Shown piece after piece: positions 14,721 to 19,818 of a stretch of 19,818 bases of DNA (the first letter of the stretch is position 1; each line of letters opens with the position of its first letter). Location of the stretch: assembly GCA_027031945.1 (NCBI GenBank), contig JALVPE010000009.1, positions 1-19,818 on the forward strand, in the 5' to 3' direction. The stretch comes from Candidatus Moraniibacteriota bacterium. Its GTDB lineage: Bacteria; Patescibacteriota; Minisyncoccia; Moranbacterales; GCA-2747515. Below the pieces are notes generated by a model. That model was not told the origin of the DNA, ran no database searches, and worked only from the letters and a program-made list of their open reading frames with translations. The position numbers and the translations under genes are program-made.

Positions 14721-14931
14721 AAAATTAAAAACTCGTCCCAAAAATTCCAAAAACATTCTTTTGAAATAATCAGGACGAGCTTTACAAATTTCCTTTGCTC
14801 AAGAAACTCCTACAACCAATGCCCGCGGTCCCACCTGTTTTCTTGGATTAAAAATCCAAGCTCTTCTAAATTTTAAATTGTTTTTTGACAAAAATATAGA
14901 CTCGCCACGCCTATTGAACTAAATTTCTATA
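14721..14931 (-). promoter_or_regulatory. T-box riboswitch leader (probably glycine-specific, very short stem I)
   Basis: Minus strand. The conserved T-box GGTGGGACCGCGG is at 14823-14835. Upstream is a stem III hairpin, CTTGGATT/AATCCAAG (14842-14860). The antiterminator forms from CAGG (14834-14837) with CCTG (14771-14774) around a UGGG bulge, plus pairing of the ACCGCGGGC region with GCUCGU. The competing terminator pairs CTCGTCC (14773-14779) with GGACGAG (14732-14738), followed by TTTTTAATTTT (14721-14731). The two structures share the same bases, as in known transcription-attenuating T-boxes. The 5' hairpin (14895-14931, TATAGA/TCTATA arms) is only 37 nt and holds two GGC triplets (14904-14906, 14909-14911). 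That is far shorter than the usual stem I, with room for no distal loops. The GGC specifier is inference, supported by glyQS downstream. Confidence 0.9.
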
Positions 14932-14934
14932 AAT

Positions 14935-14964
14935 ATCATAACATTTTATCAATTCTTATGTCAA
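14935..14964 (-). promoter_or_regulatory. Sigma70-type promoter of the T-box/glyQS operon
   Basis: On the minus strand: TTGACA (14959-14964), an 18-nt spacer and TATGAT (14935-14940). Transcription would begin near 14928-14931, exactly at the start of the putative stem I, which supports both calls. Confidence 0.8.
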
Positions 14965-15093
14965 TTAATGAAATTGTATTCCCTCACACCTTACCTACCG
15001 GACAGGCAGGCTTCGCGAAAATGACATTTTTCTATAATTAAGTATTTAAAGACTTGCATAAAATTGTCAAAAGATACTACACTAACTTATACA

Positions 15094-15825
15094 TTATTCT
15101 ACAACAAATTTTTTATGAATCCAGCCTTCTATTTGATCACTGTCATCTGTTTCCGGAATTACAATATGAACCCAATCACCGGACTCCTCGATTTTCTCAA
15201 ATTCACCAACTTCCTTAATTTTTGTAATCCTCTTACCTTCCAATGAACCTTCATCTCTCACATTAATTGGCATATTATCACTTAATTCTACTGTTATCAT
15301 ATCTTTTTCCACATCACTATCATCCATATTCTCCGTATTTTCTTTATTTTCTTCGTTTCCTTTTTGGTTTTTTTCAGTTTCTGCATTTAAACTTTCATTA
15401 CCATTATTATTTTCACTTGATATCTCTGCTTTTTGTTGTAATTCACCCTCTTTTTGCTGAATAACTGGAGCTACATCAATTATAAGTTTATTTGTAGGAT
15501 CAAATAAAATTGCTTTTTCTTTATAAACAACAACTTTAAATCCATTCTGTGCTTTATCAAAAAATGGCATTTGTTTTTTTAATTCATCAACATTAGTAAT
15601 TGTTGCAACTGTTGGTTGTTCATCTTTTGGCAAAACCATGTGTTTTGAAATTTCTGTTAACACGTTATCAATCTGTTCTTTTTGCAAAGTTTCTATATCT
15701 TCAAGGCTTATTTTTTTATTTTTTTCCTTATATAAAGCAACTGAAACCAAAAATAAACCAATTCCCAACATAATTATTAGGCTAGGACAAATTATCTTAT
15801 AAATTTTTTGTATTTTCTTATTCAC
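15094..15825 (-). CDS. Membrane-anchored protein with C-terminal SH3-like domain
   Basis: 243 aa, with a GTG start at 15825 (MNKKIQKIYKI). One membrane helix lies at about 13-32 (IIMLGIGLFLVSVAL), so most of the protein is outside the cytoplasm. Residues about 60-120 form a small domain (LPKDEQPTVATITNVDEL, then FFDKAQNGFKVVVY and ILFDPTNKLIIDVAPV) that I believe recurs in candidate-phyla proteins, from memory only. A low-complexity Gln/Glu/Asn linker follows (about 121-180). The last 60 residues resemble a bacterial SH3b domain (MPINVRDEGSLEGKRITKI, ending DQIEGWIHKKFVVE), which usually binds peptidoglycan or cell-wall peptides. It is downstream of the giant surface protein (96-nt gap), and a TATACT-containing AT-rich stretch between them may hold its own promoter. 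A cell-wall anchor role is inference. Confidence 0.8.
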   Translation of the reverse strand: MNKKIQKIYKIICPSLIIMLGIGLFLVSVALYKEKNKKISLEDIETLQKEQIDNVLTEISKHMVLPKDEQPTVATITNVDELKKQMPFFDKAQNGFKVVVYKEKAILFDPTNKLIIDVAPVIQQKEGELQQKAEISSENNNGNESLNAETEKNQKGNEENKENTENMDDSDVEKDMITVELSDNMPINVRDEGSLEGKRITKIKEVGEFEKIEESGDWVHIVIPETDDSDQIEGWIHKKFVVE

Positions 15826-15921
15826 AATATTGATATTTTTAATAATTTATTTACACTAAGTATAGTATACCATAAAAATATAGTGTATACTAAACAAAAA
15901 TTTTCAAATCATTATATTATT

Positions 15922-18900
15922 CTAATCTTCGTTTATAACATTTATATCATCATCTGAAATAACGTCAGTATTTTCAACATTAGAATTGTTTAAATCAAAC
16001 TGAGTATTATTTTCATCATCAATGATCGTATTATCAACATTTCCTACAGTAATTGCTTGCCATGTAAATTGAATATCTTTTGTTGCTTTTTCTTGAATTT
16101 TAATTTTAAAACTTGATTCTGTTACATCTGTTACTTTGTATAATACAAATGCATTATTTACTGTTGCTGTAACAAAAGGTGTAAATACAAAATCTTTACC
16201 AAATTTAACATTTACTTCATCCTTACCTTTCTCTATAATAGCCGTTCCTGCCATATCCTTATCTGCAAAAGTTACTCTATCCATAAATGTTACCTTATCT
16301 GTGAATACAACATCAGCAAAAAATGTAGTTGTTTTCTCAAATTCTACTTCTGCAGTAAATACAATTTTCTCCAAAACATGACGAACACCATTTACTATTT
16401 TTGTTTCTATTGTTTGGACATTTTGCATTATCGTATGACTACCCGATGTTTCATTATTTTCAGTCCCTTCCTTACTTTCATCATCTTTGTCATCACACCA
16501 AGAATGATCATCATTTTCCTTACAGAACTCTTTCTTCAACTCATCAATATCATCAGAATTTTTTGTTACCTTTTTCCAAAGTTGCTTAATTTCATCAAGT
16601 ACACCTTTGATACTGTCATTAATTTCCGCAATCAAGTTTTTATTATCCTCAATCCTGTTTTCCAATTCATCAGAATCAATATTTTTTAAGGCCTCTCTTA
16701 GCTCAGTCATCACTTCTCTGTCAGTCAAAACTGTTTTTTGCAAATTCTCAATAACATTTTCTCCTTTATCTACCAATATTCCATTTTCTATAACATATCC
16801 TCCTCCTAACAATTTGTTTAAATCTTTAGTCAAGTCTTCCATTTTAATTTGTAGAGTAGTGTTCGTTTTCACGTTTGTAGAATTATACCACCACTTACCA
16901 TTTTCATCATGAGGAGAAATTTGAGTGGAATTACCACTATCATCAAAAGCAAACAACTCACCACTATTACTATAAATTCCGGCAAAATCCTGAGAAGCAG
17001 TCGGCGTTGATGAGCTACTCAACATTAAAGCACCATCATCTATTGTCATTTTGTAACCCGGAGTATTTGTGCCAATTCCTATTCGGTCATTACCGGCGTC
17101 TATAAAGAACAGACTCTGGTCGTTATCTCCCTCAATTCTAAAGTCAGCATCAGCTCCGTCATCATTGAAGACCGCATCGCCCCGAATATCAAGGAGAGCG
17201 TTGGGAGTGATGGCATCACCAATTCCTACATGTCCATTCCTGGCAATAATCATACTGTAATCATTTTCTGTTTTTTCCGTAGACACTGCATTGTCACCAA
17301 CAGTAAATCTTAAATCAGCTCTACCAAAAGATCCGGCCGGCACAGAGAATATAGCAGCTTTGGCTTCATTAGGAGCAAATTTTAAATATTTAGTTCCCGT
17401 ATTAACCGCCGAACCCAGGCGAGCATTTCTCCTTAAATAATGTTCGGCTTCTGAACGCACCCGACCGGAAGCGGTTATTGTAAATCTTGAGGCACTATTA
17501 GTAAAAAAACTTAAATCACTGTTTGAGTTGGCCCCGGTGGCCGTTGATCTGATAAATGTTTTACCGGTCGTGCTATCACCGCCATGTTTAAAATAAATAT
17601 TATGTGTACCAACATTTTGACCGGCCGACTCAAGCTCCAAATCGGCAGAATTACCAAAAATTGTCAAATCCTCGCTGGCTTGATCGGTGCCAATTCCCAC
17701 ATTACCATCAGCATTGATAACCATCGCATCCTGATGGGCAGTACCACTGGCATTACCAATATCAAATCTAATCATATCCTCATCAGCTGTTTCTTCCACT
17801 TGAATTCCAGTGTCAGCATCGGTATCCCAAAGAGAAGCCAAGTCCCCTTGTCGCAATAATCTAAGCCAACCGGTATTGGTGCTGTTTCCGGAATGTTTAA
17901 TATACATCTCACCATTAGCACTATCAAAGGCAATATCTCCAATTGAACCGGTTATGGAATTTTCCGGCGTAGCATTTGTATCAAACATTTGCATATCAAC
18001 AAAATTATTTTCCAAAGTCAAAATAGCTGTAGAACTTACATCATTGGAATTAATATGCAATCTGGTGGAAGGAGTGAATGAATCACCAATAGCCAAATTA
18101 CCATTATGATCCAAAACCATTCTGACATCGGAGCCGAGATTGTTGCCGGTATTGGTCAAAAATTCTAATTTGGATGGTACATTATCTGCACTGACTGAAC
18201 CATCAACCTTGACTATTAAACCTCCGGTTGTCATATACCTGGTTCCATCGTAGGCACCTGTGGCAAATTCAGCAATCTCATCACCATCCTGCAGAGCGGT
18301 TTCTGCCCCTTCGCTACCTCTGGCCTTCAAAAAAGTAATTCTACCGGGCTCAGCATCATTGCTATACTTAGCTCCACCAAATGTAGCCATAGCGGTTGGT
18401 TCTTGAACAACTGTGAAAACGGAATGCTGAGTGCCAAAATAAGCAAGGTTATAATCTGTTTTTTCTGTTCCGTAACTTAACAATCCATTGTTATCTATTC
18501 TCATTCGTTGAGTACCGGCGGTATCAAATCTAATCATATCCTCATCAGCTGACTCTTCCACTTGAATACCGGTATCGGAGTCGGTGTCCCAAAGAGAGGT
18601 ATTATCAGCACTGGTTAAAAATCTCAACCAACCGGTGTTAGTCCCATTGCCGGAGTTTTTGATATATGCTTCGCCATTTGTTCCATCAAAAGCAATATCT
18701 CCAATTGAACCAGTTACCGAATTTTCCGGATTGGCATCGGTTCGGAACATTTGAATATCACCGGCAGTATTACCCATGGTTAATATCGCCACTCCATTAG
18801 CTCCATTTGAGTCTATATCAAGAACCGATGAAGGAGTGTTGGTGCCAAGACCCATTCTATTGTTTCCGGAATCCCAAAATAAATTAGTATTATCTTGAGT

Positions 18901-19818
18901 AACCAATCCTCCGGCACCGATAAAAGGAATTGACCCCCGTGTTAAATCGGCAATGCTTAAAGTTTCACCGGCATTTAGCAGTACATCGTCACCGGCAGTG
19001 GTTGGAGAAAGGTTGGTTCCGGTTCTTGTCCAAGGTGAAGAACTGCTGGCAACCGCATTGTCCACATACTCCTTATCCACCAAAGAACGATTGGTGTAAT
19101 TTGCTGAATAATCTAAAGCATACTCTAATCCTTTTTGGTTGATTGCGTCGGTTATAATCATTTGCGAAGCATTCAATTCTATTGCTGATTGATTGCCACC
19201 GTGTTCAGTGAACATCCTAATCATTGAATTGTCCGCAAAAAATCTGTTGATTGCACTAGGTCCTCCGTACCCAATAACCGTACTACTATTACTAATAGTC
19301 ATACCGTACTCATTCATCGGGTCTTGTGTCGCAACAAGGAAAAAATCAACATCCTCAAACATTAAACTCATATTGTTGACATTTACAGTCCTATTCCCGG
19401 TTAGTGTTCCGTCGGAATTATAAATATTGTAAGCATTTGTACTGATGGCATTGTCTACATACTCCTTATCCACCAAAGTTCGGTTGGTGTAGTTGGCAGA
19501 GTAGTCAGCATAATATTGAATACCTCTATGATGAAGATAGTCTATTACCATTGGGCCGGAAGTATCAATTCTGAGTTGAGAAATATCTGTTCCATCATCA
19601 AAAATTAGGGACATTTCACTCTTATCAATCCACATTCCCGATTGATAACCATTTATATTATCAAAAGCATTAATCTCTATATGGTTTCCGTTATTAATAG
19701 TGAAAGTGTGAGTATCAGTATTGGTGCCAATAGTGGTGTTTTCCGTAATGGCTCCGCCCAGCCTTAAATCCACACCGTTTTCATGAATACCATTACTAGC
19801 GGTTACATTATTTGCGAT
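15922..19818 (-). CDS. Very large fibre-like surface protein (5' end outside window)
   Basis: At least 1,298 residues are read, and the frame stays open to the window edge, so the true start lies beyond 19818. The upstream part is built of beta-rich modules typical of phage tail fibres and large bacterial adhesins: SANYTNRTLVDKEYVDNA and SANYTNRSLVDKEYVDNA, several GIGTNTP-type turns (GLGTNTPSSVLDI, VGIGTDQASEDL, IGIGTNTPGYKM), and a duplicated SIGDIAFD to DEDMIRFD block. A coiled coil (about 16520-16860) suggests a trimeric stalk. It is followed by an acidic stretch with a Cys pair (CKENDDHSWC) and a 6-residue beta repeat (VVFTDK VTFMDR VTFADK), and then a final lectin-like beta domain ending FTWQAITV. 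No S74 chaperone or sortase motif is seen. Base composition changes near 16.9 kb. A role in attachment to a host cell is plausible but inferred. Confidence 0.85.
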   Translation of the reverse strand: MANNVTASNGIHENGVDLRLGGAITENTTIGTNTDTHTFTINNGNHIEINAFDNINGYQSGMWIDKSEMSLIFDDGTDISQLRIDTSGPMVIDYLHHRGIQYYADYSANYTNRTLVDKEYVDNAISTNAYNIYNSDGTLTGNRTVNVNNMSLMFEDVDFFLVATQDPMNEYGMTISNSSTVIGYGGPSAINRFFADNSMIRMFTEHGGNQSAIELNASQMIITDAINQKGLEYALDYSANYTNRSLVDKEYVDNAVASSSSPWTRTGTNLSPTTAGDDVLLNAGETLSIADLTRGSIPFIGAGGLVTQDNTNLFWDSGNNRMGLGTNTPSSVLDIDSNGANGVAILTMGNTAGDIQMFRTDANPENSVTGSIGDIAFDGTNGEAYIKNSGNGTNTGWLRFLTSADNTSLWDTDSDTGIQVEESADEDMIRFDTAGTQRMRIDNNGLLSYGTEKTDYNLAYFGTQHSVFTVVQEPTAMATFGGAKYSNDAEPGRITFLKARGSEGAETALQDGDEIAEFATGAYDGTRYMTTGGLIVKVDGSVSADNVPSKLEFLTNTGNNLGSDVRMVLDHNGNLAIGDSFTPSTRLHINSNDVSSTAILTLENNFVDMQMFDTNATPENSITGSIGDIAFDSANGEMYIKHSGNSTNTGWLRLLRQGDLASLWDTDADTGIQVEETADEDMIRFDIGNASGTAHQDAMVINADGNVGIGTDQASEDLTIFGNSADLELESAGQNVGTHNIYFKHGGDSTTGKTFIRSTATGANSNSDLSFFTNSASRFTITASGRVRSEAEHYLRRNARLGSAVNTGTKYLKFAPNEAKAAIFSVPAGSFGRADLRFTVGDNAVSTEKTENDYSMIIARNGHVGIGDAITPNALLDIRGDAVFNDDGADADFRIEGDNDQSLFFIDAGNDRIGIGTNTPGYKMTIDDGALMLSSSSTPTASQDFAGIYSNSGELFAFDDSGNSTQISPHDENGKWWYNSTNVKTNTTLQIKMEDLTKDLNKLLGGGYVIENGILVDKGENVIENLQKTVLTDREVMTELREALKNIDSDELENRIEDNKNLIAEINDSIKGVLDEIKQLWKKVTKNSDDIDELKKEFCKENDDHSWCDDKDDESKEGTENNETSGSHTIMQNVQTIETKIVNGVRHVLEKIVFTAEVEFEKTTTFFADVVFTDKVTFMDRVTFADKDMAGTAIIEKGKDEVNVKFGKDFVFTPFVTATVNNAFVLYKVTDVTESSFKIKIQEKATKDIQFTWQAITVGNVDNTIIDDENNTQFDLNNSNVENTDVISDDDINVINED
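17757..18003 (-). repeat. Internal repeat copy 2 of the surface-protein gene
   Basis: Encodes SIGDIAFDSANGEMYIKHSG, then GWLRLL, SLWDTDADTGIQ and VEETADEDMIRFD. It is the second copy of the block at 18522-18770. The DNA copies share long identical stretches (for example ATCAAATCTAATCATATCCT) with many scattered changes, so the duplication is old or under diversification. Confidence 0.85.
18522..18770 (-). repeat. Internal repeat copy 1 of the surface-protein gene
   Basis: Encodes SIGDIAFDGTNGEAYIKNSG, then GWLRFL, SLWDTDSDTGIQ and VEESADEDMIRFD. It is the partner of 17757-18003, about 770 bp away in the same orientation and frame. Confidence 0.85.
19041..19103 (-). repeat. DKEYVDNA module, downstream copy
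   Basis: Encodes SANYTNRSLVDKEYVDNAVA. It shares ACATACTCCTTATCCACCAA (plus strand) with the second copy at 19448-19503. The module is common in tail-fibre proteins. Confidence 0.75.
19445..19506 (-). repeat. DKEYVDNA module, upstream copy
   Basis: Encodes SANYTNRTLVDKEYVDNAIS, about 400 bp upstream in the gene of the copy at 19041-19103 and in the same frame. Confidence 0.75.

Noticed and set aside
15922..19818. Prophage or tail-fibre operon
   Set aside because: Only the fibre-like modules resemble phage proteins; no capsid, terminase, integrase or lysis gene lies nearby, and the neighbour is an anchored SH3 protein.
1..19818. CRISPR arrays, tRNA or rRNA genes, and IS elements
   Set aside because: No regularly spaced direct repeats, cloverleaf-like sequences, rRNA segments or transposase genes were seen on either strand.

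Overview
The window looks like a piece of an AT-rich bacterial chromosome, most likely from the Candidate Phyla Radiation (Patescibacteria). That is an inference from several traits: a UvrC of only 422 residues with no C-terminal helix-hairpin-helix, many small lineage-specific membrane proteins, a DUF2207 protein with a Gly-rich tail, a conserved-looking anchored SH3 protein, and core genes that mostly lack Shine-Dalgarno sites. The standard code (table 11) reads every gene cleanly. Nearly everything is on the minus strand; only two small genes near 1.9-3.0 kb are on the plus strand.

Reading from high to low coordinates, which is the direction of transcription for most genes: (a) 15.9-19.8 kb is a very large, repeat-rich, fibre-like surface protein whose 5' end lies outside the window, followed by a membrane-anchored SH3-type protein. 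(b) At 14.7-14.93 kb lies a promoter and a T-box leader (antiterminator, terminator and stem III all visible) that controls an unknown 122-aa gene, glycyl-tRNA synthetase and probably a 301-aa membrane-anchored protein with QW-like motifs. (c) A small PLDc_N-like membrane protein and a leucyl aminopeptidase (M17) form a short operon that ends in a hairpin terminator, which also carries the -35 box of uvrA. (d) uvrA, an orphan 171-aa gene with its own promoter and terminator, and a short uvrC follow. (e) A DUF2207 membrane protein comes next, and then the plus-strand pair of orphan genes (a membrane-anchored protein and a coiled-coil protein). (f) nth (endonuclease III), a 67-aa membrane protein and a glycerophosphodiester phosphodiesterase complete the window. 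DNA repair is well represented (nth, uvrC, uvrA).

The most interesting non-gene signal is a set of long, nearly perfect palindromes. Two copies of one family are present: one between genes downstream of uvrA (7155-7189) and one inside the uvrC reading frame (5386-5431), where it is translated in frame as about 16 extra residues between the UVR and nuclease domains. This resembles the Rickettsia palindromic elements. Three other perfect palindromes (1121-1146, 4841-4876, 7078-7113) sit at gene boundaries. Other points of note are the very short stem I of the T-box, the contrast between orphan genes with strong promoters and Shine-Dalgarno sites and core genes without them, and the base-composition break inside the surface-protein gene.
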